A stretch of DNA of 64,000 nt. Source: Spirochaetaceae bacterium. GTDB lineage: Bacteria > Spirochaetota > Spirochaetia > SZUA-6 > Bin103. The position numbers and the translations under genes are program-made. Positions within the stretch are counted from its first letter, which is position 1. Every line of letters starts with the position of its first letter. This document shows positions 41,465 through 50,160 of this stretch, in pieces. The notes under the pieces were generated by a model, which worked only from the letters and a program-made list of their open reading frames with translations, was not told where the DNA came from and did no database searches. Location: assembly GCA_028818385.1 (NCBI GenBank), contig JAPPNY010000147.1, forward strand, positions 1-64,000. Reading direction: 5' to 3'.

Positions 41465-43456
41465 TCATACTTCGGCGAGGCGGCTGTCCAGCTCGATCAG
41501 CCCCTTCATCACCGCCCAGGCGTTCCAGAACCAGAGGGACTCGCCGGTCGGCCGGCGTCGCAGCACGCGGTCCGGCGACTCCGGACAGACCGGTCCGTCC
41601 GGCAATACCGCGGCACGTATCGCACGGCCCGCCGCGCGCGCCTTGGCCAGGTACTCCGGTTCGCCGCTCGCCGCGTGCAGGTCGAGGAGCAGGCCGCACC
41701 AGTTGGCGGCGTGGCCGGTCACGGTGCGCTGGTAGAACGGCTTCTCGATCACCGCCGGGGTCACCGGCTCGGTGGCGACCACGCTCCGGTTGCCCCAGTG
41801 CAGCTCCCGCCCGAAGAGCACGAAGTGGTTCTCCACCCAGCGGCACAGGTCCCGGGCCAGCCGTTCGTACGACGGATCCTCGTCGCGGTGCGCGATCAGG
41901 AAGCGCGCGGTCCACACGGCGTCCAGGTGGCTGACCGAGGTGTAGCGCGGGCGGTCGCCGGAGTCGTCGACGTAGTAGCCCTCCCAGCGCATCGTCCGGA
42001 GCGGATTGGCGACCAGCCACTGAAGCCCGCGGCGGGCGGCGTCGCGCCAGGCTGCGCGCGGGTAGACGGCATCAAGCATGCGGAACAGGCGCACCATCTC
42101 GATGGTCTGCGAGGTGTAGTCGGCCCCCGGGTCCGGCTCCCCCGATTCGGCCTGCACCCGCCACGGCCAACTGCCGTCGGAGCGCTGCGAGCGTTCCAGC
42201 GCTGCGCCGGCGACGACCGCCGCGTCCAGATAGGCGTCGTCGCCCGTCCGTTCGTACGCCCACAGGTAGGTGCGCGCGATGGTGGCCACGCCCGGCAGCG
42301 AGATCGCCCCTCCCTCGGCATGCCCCCCGATCGCGCCACGCGTGAGTGTGGTGGCCGGCAACCGGCCGTACGCCCACGCGTCGGGCGTCCGCTGCTCCAG
42401 GGTCCAGTCGATCATCCGCAGCGCCTCGCGCAGCGCGCGGTCGGGGCCGACCGTCAGGCCGCCGGCGCGATCCCAGTCGTGGTAGAGCAGCCACCCCTCC
42501 ACCCCCACTTCGAACTGCGAGGGATAGGAGCTGCCGGAGACGGCGCCGAAGTCGTTCATGCTGGAGTGCCACAGGTGCACGGGAAGGGCCGGCCGGTGCG
42601 CGTTCGGGCTGCGCACCGACACGAGGTACCCTGCGATGCGGTCGACGCGCGCGCGGATCGCCTCCCGCTCGGCGGCCGCGTCCGGCTCCGCAGCGCCGTC
42701 CCTGTCCGACCCGTCATCGGCAACAAACTCGCAGCCGCGCTTGAACACGATCTCCCGGCTCACGCCGATGCAGCGGCCGGCGGCATCCAGGGCCTGGATG
42801 CGCAGCGCGCACGGCCCCACGGCCACCCGGTCCCAGACCGGAGCCACGTCGAGCGCCGGCCCCGGCCCGTCGACCGTCTCGCAGCCGTTGCCGTGGACGA
42901 TCTGCAGCCGCCAGCCCGCCACGGACCGCGCCTGTGCCGCGTCGGCGATCGTGGGCGTCACCACGAACGGATCGAGGTGGCGCATCATCGCGCCGGTCAC
43001 GGTGTCCCACTCGACCGTGCCAACTCGCGCCCCCTCCGCCAGGGACAGCTCCGGGAAGCGCAGCAGGCTGATCGGGTGGGCGTTCTTCACGAAGTTGTGC
43101 AGCAGGCTGCAGCCGATCTCCCGGCCGTCCGCGTCGAACGCGACGATGTCGTAGCGGATGATCCCGCTCGCCAGCCGGTCCCACACCGGCGCCAGGTCGG
43201 CCTGCGCCTGGGCGGCCTGCGCTCCGGCGCCCGGCACGACGACCGGCTGGTCGCACCCCGGTCCGGCCAGCCGGACCTCGTAGCGCTGCGGGACCGGCGC
43301 CGGGTCCGGCCCCCAGTCCGCGGTCTCGGCCCGCCAACGCAGGACGAACGGGGCCGTAAAGGGCGGCACCGCCTCCATCGGACGCCAGGATTGCGGCAGA
43401 CCGTCGTTCAGCGGGAACAGTTGCACCCGAAAGCGCGGCAATCGGAGTTGGGTCAT
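41465..43456 (-). CDS. unrecognised protein, probable alpha/alpha-barrel (six-hairpin glycosidase-like)
   Basis: A 663-residue protein read from the ATG at 43456; the longer frame upstream runs into hipA and lacks a ribosome site. Residues 1 to about 240 are beta-rich with regularly spaced W and LP segments and look like two immunoglobulin-type modules. The rest is helical, with repeating motifs such as ATIARTYLWAYERTGDDAYL, RSDGSWPWRV, YTSVSHLDAVWTARFL and ESLWFWNAWAVMKGLIELD, as in six-hairpin glycosidases or unsaturated glucuronyl hydrolases. No signal peptide is seen. The catalytic acids cannot be assigned, so the enzyme class is inferred. Confidence 0.6.
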   Translation of the reverse strand: MTQLRLPRFRVQLFPLNDGLPQSWRPMEAVPPFTAPFVLRWRAETADWGPDPAPVPQRYEVRLAGPGCDQPVVVPGAGAQAAQAQADLAPVWDRLASGIIRYDIVAFDADGREIGCSLLHNFVKNAHPISLLRFPELSLAEGARVGTVEWDTVTGAMMRHLDPFVVTPTIADAAQARSVAGWRLQIVHGNGCETVDGPGPALDVAPVWDRVAVGPCALRIQALDAAGRCIGVSREIVFKRGCEFVADDGSDRDGAAEPDAAAEREAIRARVDRIAGYLVSVRSPNAHRPALPVHLWHSSMNDFGAVSGSSYPSQFEVGVEGWLLYHDWDRAGGLTVGPDRALREALRMIDWTLEQRTPDAWAYGRLPATTLTRGAIGGHAEGGAISLPGVATIARTYLWAYERTGDDAYLDAAVVAGAALERSQRSDGSWPWRVQAESGEPDPGADYTSQTIEMVRLFRMLDAVYPRAAWRDAARRGLQWLVANPLRTMRWEGYYVDDSGDRPRYTSVSHLDAVWTARFLIAHRDEDPSYERLARDLCRWVENHFVLFGRELHWGNRSVVATEPVTPAVIEKPFYQRTVTGHAANWCGLLLDLHAASGEPEYLAKARAAGRAIRAAVLPDGPVCPESPDRVLRRRPTGESLWFWNAWAVMKGLIELDSRLAEV

Positions 43457-43494
43457 CGGCGCCTCCAGCCCGCCGCTGCGGCAGCGGCCCTGTG

Positions 43495-44799
43495 TCAGCG
43501 TAGCAGACCGGTACGGTGGGTTGCGGCGATCGCGCGCGCCGTTTGATCCGGGACTCCGGCACGTTCCGCGAACTCGTCCCAGCGCGACACCGCGTGCTGG
43601 ACCTCTCGCAGGATCTCCGTGGCGCGCCCGCGCTTCATGGCGGCGTTCTGCGCGCACGCGACGAAGTCCCCGGCCGCGAAGCCGTCGCGCTTGCCGTTCA
43701 GGGTCATCTGGTGCGTGCCAGTCCAGCGTCCGGTGGGGTTGTAGCTGTAGGTGACGTCGAAGGCGGGAGAGAGCGACCAGCGCCCCGAGCGATCCATCAG
43801 GAAGGCGATGTTCTTGGCGTGATCATCCTGATTTCGCGCGACGATGTTGAAGGTCATCCGCCGGAACTGCTCTTCCACGGCTTCCTTGGACAATCCGAGC
43901 CGGTCGATTACGCGCAGCGCCTGTTCGTAGGAGTAGGCGCCGGGCTGGTTGAAGTCGTAGTGAGCCATGGCGCACAGCGACTGCATGTGCAGCTTCCGGC
44001 CGGCGTCCGTGCGATCGAAGCGCCGGGTCATGAAGTGATTGCGGCCGTTCTCCCGCAGGATCCGGCACTCGTTCATGTGCATCCCGGCTTCCCGTGCCAT
44101 GGCGTGGTAGGCGTACTCGATCAGCCCATACCCCTGCGGATCTTCCAATTCCCGGTCCCGGTTGCCGGAGACCCCGTCGAACTTGAGCAGCCAGTGCGTG
44201 AACCCGTCTCCGGCGGCGATCTGCCCGGAACGGACCTCGTCGGTCCGTGGATTCCAGGCGATGATCGCCTTGGCTCGTGCGCCGCCCGCCGACGTACCGA
44301 CCCGCAGAATGTCCTGCAGAGCCTTCCTGCGGCGAGGCGTTTCGAATGAACCCGCAAGGTCTGCGCGCCGCGTGAGGATCTCACTCGCCAGGTCCACCAG
44401 TGCGGCCACGTCGATCGCGGCGGCCTCTCTGAGTGTCGGTCCGAGCGCCGGGGCGAACTCCAGCGCTCCCATGCCGCGCGTGCCGATATAGCAGAGCCGC
44501 TCGACGGAATTGAAGTCGCCCGGGCTGCGACCCTGCCTGGCGAGCCATGCGTCGATGAGCGCGTTGCCGAACCGGTCGGGAAGGGAGTCGGCAAGCAGCC
44601 CGGGCAGGCCGGCGAACGTCTGGCGCGGCAGTGCCGGGAACGAATGGATCCCGTCGGAGAGCGGCATCGTGAGCGGCGCGACCTGTCGGCCGGTCGGGAT
44701 GAAGGACGGCTCGTACTCGAAATTGGCAATGCCGCGATCGGCGTCCCAGCTTACCGCTGCGATCGTCCGTCCCCACAGTCTCACTTCGGCCACTGTCAT
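43495..44799 (-). CDS. hipA: HipA-family Ser/Thr kinase toxin
   Basis: A 434-residue HipA-like kinase. The nucleotide loop GTSAGGARAKA is at 168-178, the catalytic motif NxDDHxKN at 323-330 (Asp325 and Asp326 candidates), and the metal-binding SPAFDVTY at 344-351. The N-terminal HipA_N domain shows MPLSDG and LPGLLADSLPDRFGN. Known relatives phosphorylate glutamyl-tRNA synthetase and induce dormancy. It overlaps hipB by four bases; the motifs look intact. Confidence 0.92.
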   Translation of the reverse strand: MTVAEVRLWGRTIAAVSWDADRGIANFEYEPSFIPTGRQVAPLTMPLSDGIHSFPALPRQTFAGLPGLLADSLPDRFGNALIDAWLARQGRSPGDFNSVERLCYIGTRGMGALEFAPALGPTLREAAAIDVAALVDLASEILTRRADLAGSFETPRRRKALQDILRVGTSAGGARAKAIIAWNPRTDEVRSGQIAAGDGFTHWLLKFDGVSGNRDRELEDPQGYGLIEYAYHAMAREAGMHMNECRILRENGRNHFMTRRFDRTDAGRKLHMQSLCAMAHYDFNQPGAYSYEQALRVIDRLGLSKEAVEEQFRRMTFNIVARNQDDHAKNIAFLMDRSGRWSLSPAFDVTYSYNPTGRWTGTHQMTLNGKRDGFAAGDFVACAQNAAMKRGRATEILREVQHAVSRWDEFAERAGVPDQTARAIAATHRTGLLR

Positions 44800-45149
44800 G
44801 CGTCATCCTCCCACCTCCATTCGGGAGATCGTTCCCGTATGCCTGACGACGGGGACGAGGCTCGCTGCCGGACCTTGCCGCGCAGCCTGACCTGCTGGAT
44901 CGGGCTGACGGGCGGCTCGGGAACGAGGATCTCGAGATGATCGAACAGCCTGAGCGCCCGCAGGACTCTGATGAGGCTGGAGGCCTGAGCGGACTTCCCC
45001 TGCTCGATGCGCTGCACGGTCGGCGTCGAGACGCCCGCCTGAGCGGCCAGCGCTGCCTGTGTGAGGTTCTTGTTCAGTCGATGCCGAGCAAGGCGGCCGC
45101 CCAGTTCTCTCAGTACTGCACGATCGGAAAGATCTGATGATATCATCAT
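44796..45149 (-). CDS. hipB: HipB-like XRE antitoxin/repressor
   Basis: A 117-residue protein with an XRE helix-turn-helix at about 22-75 (NLTQAALAAQAGVSTPTVQRIEQG). The C-terminal 40 residues are charged and probably flexible, serving to contact HipA. The start overlaps a perfect palindrome at 45135-45148, a likely operator. The 150-base stretch upstream is AT-rich, in contrast to its surroundings, and probably contains the promoter. Confidence 0.88.
   Translation of the reverse strand: MMISSDLSDRAVLRELGGRLARHRLNKNLTQAALAAQAGVSTPTVQRIEQGKSAQASSLIRVLRALRLFDHLEILVPEPPVSPIQQVRLRGKVRQRASSPSSGIRERSPEWRWEDDA
45135..45148 (-). promoter_or_regulatory. perfect palindrome at the hipB start, probable operator
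   Basis: TGATGATATCATCA is a perfect 14-base palindrome overlapping the hipB initiation codon. A second short palindrome, CATTAATG, lies at 45177-45184 in the same AT-rich tract. HipB-type proteins bind palindromes upstream of their operon, so the position fits. Confidence 0.5.
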
Positions 45150-45347
45150 AAGACTTCTTTAATGATGCTCAAATGGCATTAATGACTATCTATTTATCAT
45201 AGTTGCGATCTTGCATCAATACACTCAGGATCGTCACTGCAAATCAATTTTGATGTCCTAGCATGGGAATAAGTCCGTTAGAGATCAAATTTGATCATTT
45301 GATTGCAGAACGCTCGTCGCAAGAAGCCTGGGAGGCGCCCGATCCGC
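45150..45347. other. AT-rich promoter region of hipBA
   Basis: About 200 bases, the first 150 clearly AT-rich (for example runs around ATTTATCATAG), unlike the GC-rich genome. No gene is seen. It should contain the hipBA promoter on the minus strand, but no single -10/-35 pair stands out. Confidence 0.45.
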
Positions 45348-45600
45348 CTACGTCTCGGCCATGCGGCGCAGCGTCTCGCGGGCGTGGTACCGCACGCGTT
45401 CGTGATCGTCGGCCAGACGCCCCTCGATCGCCGCCGTCGCCGCGGACGTGGAGCGCAGGTGGGCAAGCGCGGAAACGGCTTGAAGCGCACGAACGGCTCC
45501 GGGTCTCCGAGCGCCGTCGTCACCGCGGCACGAGCATCCTCCGCCGCTTCGCCCCAGGTGGTGAACGCCTATGCGGCTGCGCTGCACCTGGCGCTGTCGA
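45348..45600 (-). pseudogene. decayed HEAT-repeat protein fragment
   Basis: The minus strand encodes VTTALGDPEP in one frame and, after a shift near 45500, VRALQAVSALAHL and a final DHERVRYHARETLRRMAET with stop at 45348. Together these are about two HEAT repeats (DxxxxVRxxAxxAL pattern) with a frameshift at their join. Nothing certain precedes it. It probably is the 3' remnant of a larger HEAT-repeat gene. The 400 bases between it and the importer gene hold only a candidate promoter. Confidence 0.45.
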
Positions 45601-45928
45601 TCATGCTGGCGATGGCGCTCGGGCGCATCGAAGCCGGCCAGCGCGAACAGCTGCACAGCCTCACCAAGAGCGCCTGAGGGCGCCGCCCGCACAGCCCCCG
45701 TACCGTCACCGCATCGGCGGGGTAGTGCGCCCTGCGACTGTGCGCCGCCCGCCCAATCGTCCTGTTCCATGACCACACCGAGCCCGATCACGCCCCTGCC
45801 GCCGATGCACCGTCCCGACGAGCCGTCTCGCACCGTATCCAGGGCTCCACCCATGCGTCAGGCCATCCCTCTGGCCCCCGTGAGCTGACAGAAAATCCCT
45901 ACAGCGCAATTCCCTCCGTCCGGTTCGG

Positions 45929-45958
45929 TTGACTCCCTTGGCGGCAAGGGCATAGCCT
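45929..45958 (+). promoter_or_regulatory. candidate promoter of the oligopeptide-type importer operon
   Basis: TTGACT (45929-45934) and TAGCCT (45953-45958) are 18 bases apart, about 70 bases before the binding-protein ATG, which has a strong AGGAGG site at 46017-46022. Confidence 0.4.
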
Positions 45959-46026
45959 GAGCGGCCAGACACGCAGGGCGTTGCCGCCTGACCGGCGGGT
46001 CCGTCCCAACGGGAACAGGAGGCACC

Positions 46027-47964
46027 ATGAGAACCACAGCAGCAGTCCTGCTCGCACTGCTCGTCGCCGCCGCTACCGGATTCGCGCAGATGGGCGAGGC
46101 GCCCATGCTGGCCGCCCGCGTCGCCTCCGGGGAGTTGCCGCCGGTCGCGGACCGCCTGCCCGACGACCCGCTCGTGGTCGAGTCGGTCGAAGGGATGGAC
46201 CTGGAGATCGGCACCTACGGCGGACAGATCAACGTCGTCCACATCGGCAGTTGGATCGGCAATGACGCGTGGCGTTCGTCCGGCACCGAGCCGCAGCTCC
46301 GCATCGCTCCCGACCAGAGCAACCTGGCGCCCGGGGTCATCCGCGCATGGGAGTGGAGCGAGGACGGCAGGACCATGACCGCCCACCTGCGGGCCGGGAT
46401 GAAGTGGTCGGACGGAATGCCTTTCACCGCGGACGACTACCTGTTCTGGTACGAGGACAGGCTGCTCAACGAGGAGCTCACGCCGTCGATTCCCGGCAAC
46501 TTCCGGCCGGGCGGCGAGCCTATGGTGCTGGAGAAGGTGGACGACACCACGATCCGCTTCCGCTTCGCGGTGCCGTACCGGAGCATGTTCTCCACCCTCC
46601 TGGTCGGCCCGGACGGCGCGATCAACTACGTGCGGCCCAGGCACTACCTGTCGCAGTTCCACATCTCCCACAACGAGGACGCGAACGACGACGCCAAGAA
46701 GGCCGGGTTCGATACGTGGGTGCAGCTTTACAGCGAGCGTGACAAGCAGTTCGTGTCGGTCAACCGCGGCAACCCGGACCTGCCGGTTTTCAACGGCTTC
46801 AACCTCACCGAGCTGGGCACCGACGTGTTCGTGTACGAGCGCAACCCGTACTTCTGGCAGGTGGACGCGGCCGGCAACCAGCTCCCCTACGTCGACCGGA
46901 TCGTCAGCCGCAAGATCGAGAACCTGGAGGTCTACTACGGAAAGATCATCGGTGGCGAGGTCGACTTCGCCGGCGGCGAGAACTGGGTGCACAACTTCAA
47001 CCAGTTCCCGCTGCTCAAGGAGTACGAGGAGCCGGGAAACTACCGCGTCGTGCTGCGCAAGGCGACGCAGAACAGCCCGATCTACAAGCTGAACCGCACC
47101 ACCCCCAACGAACAGGTGGTCGAGCTGTTCAACGACGTGCGCTTCCGGCGCGCCCTGTCGATCGCCATCGACCGCGACGAGATCAACGAGGTGATCTACT
47201 TCGGCACCACCGTCCCCGCGCAGCTCACCGCGAACCCCACCTCCAGGCTCTGGACGGAAGAGAACGAGCGGGCGTGGGCGCAGCACGATCCGGAGCTGGC
47301 CAACGCGCTGCTCGACGAGATCGGGCTGCGGTGGGACTCAAGCGGCAAGTTCCGGCTGGGAAATGACGACAAGCCGATCACCTTCCAGCTCGAGATCCCC
47401 GCCTGGGAGGGCCAGCAGATCGTCGACCTGCACCAGATCGTCATCGAGGCGTGGCAGGAGCTGGGCCTGGTGGCGACCATCAAGACTTGGGGCCAGGACG
47501 TCTACTACCAGCGCGGCGGCAGCAACCAGTGGGACGTGTGGGCCTCCGGCAGCTCGGGCACCACCGACTGGCGCTTCATGATCGATCCGGGCGGCTTCAT
47601 CTGCCCCGGCCCCGGCAACTACTGCGGCGACTACGGCATCTGGTTCCGCTCGGACGGCGCCGAAGGCCCGGAGCCGCCGCAGGAGTTCAAGGACGCGTGG
47701 GATCACTACCAGGCGATGAAGCAGTCGGCGAACGACGAGGAGTACGTCCGCCACGGGTCGGCGATCATGGACTGGCAGGCCGACCAGATCAATGCCATCG
47801 GCACCGTGTCACAGCATCCGGTGGTCCTGATCTTCCGCAACAACCTCAAGAACGTGCAGCTCGACCCCAAGCACCACGGCTGGGACTTCGCCTACACCAC
47901 GCCGTTCTTCCCGGTCGCCTGGTACCTGGAGCCGCCGCTGATGCCCACGCAAGAGGTGCGGTAG
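46027..47964 (+). CDS. periplasmic solute-binding protein of an Opp/Dpp-type importer (SBP family 5)
   Basis: A 645-residue exported protein. Residues 1-21 are a Sec signal (MRTTAAVLLALLVAAATGFA). Family 5 landmarks follow: LAPGVIRAWEWSEDGRT, HLRAGMKWSDGMPFTADD, and VRFRRALSIAIDRDEIN-like segment near residue 375. At 645 residues it is longer than classical OppA (about 540) and is typical of a group of large binding proteins found with two permeases. A rho-independent hairpin separates it from the permease genes, so it should be made in excess over them. Ligand: peptide or oligosaccharide, not determinable. Confidence 0.9.
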   Translation: MRTTAAVLLALLVAAATGFAQMGEAPMLAARVASGELPPVADRLPDDPLVVESVEGMDLEIGTYGGQINVVHIGSWIGNDAWRSSGTEPQLRIAPDQSNLAPGVIRAWEWSEDGRTMTAHLRAGMKWSDGMPFTADDYLFWYEDRLLNEELTPSIPGNFRPGGEPMVLEKVDDTTIRFRFAVPYRSMFSTLLVGPDGAINYVRPRHYLSQFHISHNEDANDDAKKAGFDTWVQLYSERDKQFVSVNRGNPDLPVFNGFNLTELGTDVFVYERNPYFWQVDAAGNQLPYVDRIVSRKIENLEVYYGKIIGGEVDFAGGENWVHNFNQFPLLKEYEEPGNYRVVLRKATQNSPIYKLNRTTPNEQVVELFNDVRFRRALSIAIDRDEINEVIYFGTTVPAQLTANPTSRLWTEENERAWAQHDPELANALLDEIGLRWDSSGKFRLGNDDKPITFQLEIPAWEGQQIVDLHQIVIEAWQELGLVATIKTWGQDVYYQRGGSNQWDVWASGSSGTTDWRFMIDPGGFICPGPGNYCGDYGIWFRSDGAEGPEPPQEFKDAWDHYQAMKQSANDEEYVRHGSAIMDWQADQINAIGTVSQHPVVLIFRNNLKNVQLDPKHHGWDFAYTTPFFPVAWYLEPPLMPTQEVR

Positions 47965-47992
47965 CAGCGTCCGAAGGCACAGGCTGATGCTG

Positions 47993-48029
47993 ACGGGTCC
48001 CTGTCCATCGGGCGGGGACCCGTTTTGTT
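47993..48029 (+). terminator. intrinsic terminator/attenuator between binding-protein and permease genes
   Basis: ACGGGTCCC (47993-48001) pairs perfectly with GGGACCCGT (48015-48023) with a 13-base loop, followed by TTTTGTT. It lies in the 76 bases between the binding-protein stop and the permease start and probably lets only part of the transcripts continue. Confidence 0.75.
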
Positions 48030-48040
48030 GACGACCAGCG

Positions 48041-49039
48041 ATGAAGGAGTACATCGTCCGCCGCCTGCTGTACGTGGTGGTGGTCCTGGTCGCCGTGGCG
48101 GTGGTCGGCTTCCTGATCATCGAGCTGCCGACCGGGGACTTCGTGACCACCCTGATCGCCCAGTTGGAGGCGAGCGGCCAGCGCGTCGAGATCGAGGAGG
48201 TCGAGCGGCTGCGGCAGCTCTACGGCCTGGACAGCCCGGTCTACGTCCGCTTCGTCAAATGGGCATCGCGCCTGGTGCGCGGGCAGCTCGGGGTGTCGCT
48301 GGCGTTCAACCGGCCGGTGAAGGAGCTGATCCTGGAGCGGTTGCCGGTGACCATCGCCCTGTCGATCGCCACGCTGCTGTTCACCTACGTGGTGGCGATC
48401 CCGATCGGCATCTACTCGGCCACCCGCCAGTACTCGTTCACGGACTTCGCGCTTACCACCCTGGGATTCATCGGGCTGGCCACGCCCAACTTCCTGCTGG
48501 CCCTCGTGTTGATGTTCTTCTTCTTCTCCTGCTGCAGCGTCTCCATCGGCGGCTTGTTCTCGCTGCAGTACGCCGCCGCCGACTGGAGCCTGGGCAAGGT
48601 CTGGGACCTGCTGAAGCACCTGCCCACGCCGATCATCGTGATCGGCACGGCCGGTACCGCCGGCGTGATCCGGGTGATGCGCGGCAGCGTCCTGGACGAG
48701 TTGCAGCGCCAGTACGTGATCACCGCGCGTGCCAAGGGCGTGGGCGAGACCACGCTGCTGTTCCGCTACCCGGTGCGCGTGGCGCTGAACCCGATCGTCA
48801 GCACCATCGGCTGGGTGCTGCCGGCGATCGTTTCGGGTGAGGCGATCACCGCCGTGGTGCTGAGCCTGCCCACCACCGGCCCGCTGCTGTTGAACGCGCT
48901 GCTCGCGCAGGACATGTACTTGGCCGCCACTATCGTCGTGCTGCTCACCGTCCTGACCGTCATCGGCACGCTGCTCTCCGACATCGTGCTGGTGACGCTC
49001 GACCCCCGCATCCGCTACGAACGCGCCCCCGGCACATGA
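48041..49039 (+). CDS. Opp/Dpp-type ABC permease, B subunit
   Basis: A 332-residue membrane protein of the BPD_transp_1 superfamily with about six membrane segments. The start MKEYIVRRLLYVVVVLVAVA is the typical OppB beginning, GLDSPVYVRFVKWASRLVRG follows, and the ATPase-contact loop is VITARAKGVGETTLLFRY with the usual NPIVSTIGW after it. It pairs with the next gene, which it overlaps by four bases. No ATP-binding subunit is encoded nearby. Confidence 0.9.
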   Translation: MKEYIVRRLLYVVVVLVAVAVVGFLIIELPTGDFVTTLIAQLEASGQRVEIEEVERLRQLYGLDSPVYVRFVKWASRLVRGQLGVSLAFNRPVKELILERLPVTIALSIATLLFTYVVAIPIGIYSATRQYSFTDFALTTLGFIGLATPNFLLALVLMFFFFSCCSVSIGGLFSLQYAAADWSLGKVWDLLKHLPTPIIVIGTAGTAGVIRVMRGSVLDELQRQYVITARAKGVGETTLLFRYPVRVALNPIVSTIGWVLPAIVSGEAITAVVLSLPTTGPLLLNALLAQDMYLAATIVVLLTVLTVIGTLLSDIVLVTLDPRIRYERAPGT

Positions 49040-50160
49040 CCATCCGACGCAGGCAAGCCCGTAGCGAGACGGCCGCAGACGAACGCTACTTCGTCGCCTC
49101 GCAGTGGCGGATGATGTGGCGCAAGCTCACCAGGCACCGCCTGGCCGTCGTGGCCGCGGCGGTGCTGGCCATCGCCTATCTCGTCGCCGCGTTCGCGGAG
49201 TTCGCCGCTCCAGCCGCCGCCGGCACGCGCAACAACGACTTCATCCATGCGCCGCCGCAGCGGATCCGCTTCTTCAGCGAAGAGGGCCTGCACCTGCGGC
49301 CGTTCGTGTACGGCCTGACCCAGACCCGCAACATGGAGACGATGCGCCGGGAGTACGCGGTGGACCCGAGCCGGCGGCATCCGCTACGGCTGTTCGTCCG
49401 CGGCGACCCGTACGAGCTGTGGGGGGTGATCCCGTCCGACCTGCACCTGATCGGCAGTGACGAGGGGCCGGTGTTCCTGCTCGGCGCCGATCGCCTGGGC
49501 CGCGACGTGCTGTCGCGGGTGATCTACGGCGCCCGCATCTCGCTGTCGATCGGCCTGGTGGGCGTGGCAATCAGCTTCGTGCTGGGCTGCCTGTTCGGAG
49601 GCATCTCCGGGTATTACGGCGGCGCCGCCGACCTGGTGATCCAGCGGGTGATCGAGTTCATGCTGTCGATCCCGACCATCCCGCTGTGGATGGCGCTGTC
49701 GGCGGCGCTGCCGCCGAGGTGGCCGCCGGTGCGCATCTTCTTCGTGATCACGGTGATCCTGGCGATCGCCGGCTGGGCGTCGCTCGCCCGCGTGGTGCGC
49801 GGCAAGCTGCTGGAGCTGCGGGAGGCGGACTTCGTGCTGGCGGGCCGTATCGCCGGCCACGCCGACGGTGCGATCATCACCCGGCACCTGCTGCCGTCCT
49901 TCATGAGCTACCTGATCGTGAGCGTCACCCTGTCGATACCCGGCATGATCCTGGGCGAGACCGCGCTCAGCTTCCTCGGCCTGGGGCTGCGCGCGCCGGT
50001 GGTAAGCTGGGGCGTGCTCCTGCAGGACGCGCAGAACTTCCGGGCCGTGGCGATCCATCCCTGGCTGCTGTTTCCGGCGCTGGCGGTGATCGTCACCGTG
50101 CTCATGTTCAACTTCCTGGGCGACGGGCTGCGCGACGCCGCCGACCCGTACAAGCGATGA
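49036..50160 (+). CDS. Opp/Dpp-type ABC permease, C subunit
   Basis: A 374-residue membrane protein. It has an OppC-type N-terminal segment (WRKLTRHRLAVVAAAVLAI), a longer than usual periplasmic loop at about 60-145, GADRLGRDVLSRVIYGARISL at the start of the permease core, and the coupling loop ADFVLAGRIAGHADGAIITR. The C-terminus has the standard PWLLFPALAVIVTVLMFNFLGDGLRD. Its stop overlaps the start of the FG-GAP protein gene. Confidence 0.9.
   Translation: MTIRRRQARSETAADERYFVASQWRMMWRKLTRHRLAVVAAAVLAIAYLVAAFAEFAAPAAAGTRNNDFIHAPPQRIRFFSEEGLHLRPFVYGLTQTRNMETMRREYAVDPSRRHPLRLFVRGDPYELWGVIPSDLHLIGSDEGPVFLLGADRLGRDVLSRVIYGARISLSIGLVGVAISFVLGCLFGGISGYYGGAADLVIQRVIEFMLSIPTIPLWMALSAALPPRWPPVRIFFVITVILAIAGWASLARVVRGKLLELREADFVLAGRIAGHADGAIITRHLLPSFMSYLIVSVTLSIPGMILGETALSFLGLGLRAPVVSWGVLLQDAQNFRAVAIHPWLLFPALAVIVTVLMFNFLGDGLRDAADPYKR

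Noticed and set aside
45303..45677. Plus-strand open frame of 124 codons before the Opp-type operon
   Set aside because: It is mostly antisense to the HEAT-repeat remnant and has no family features; the last 38 codons look somewhat protein-like but are not enough to call a gene.
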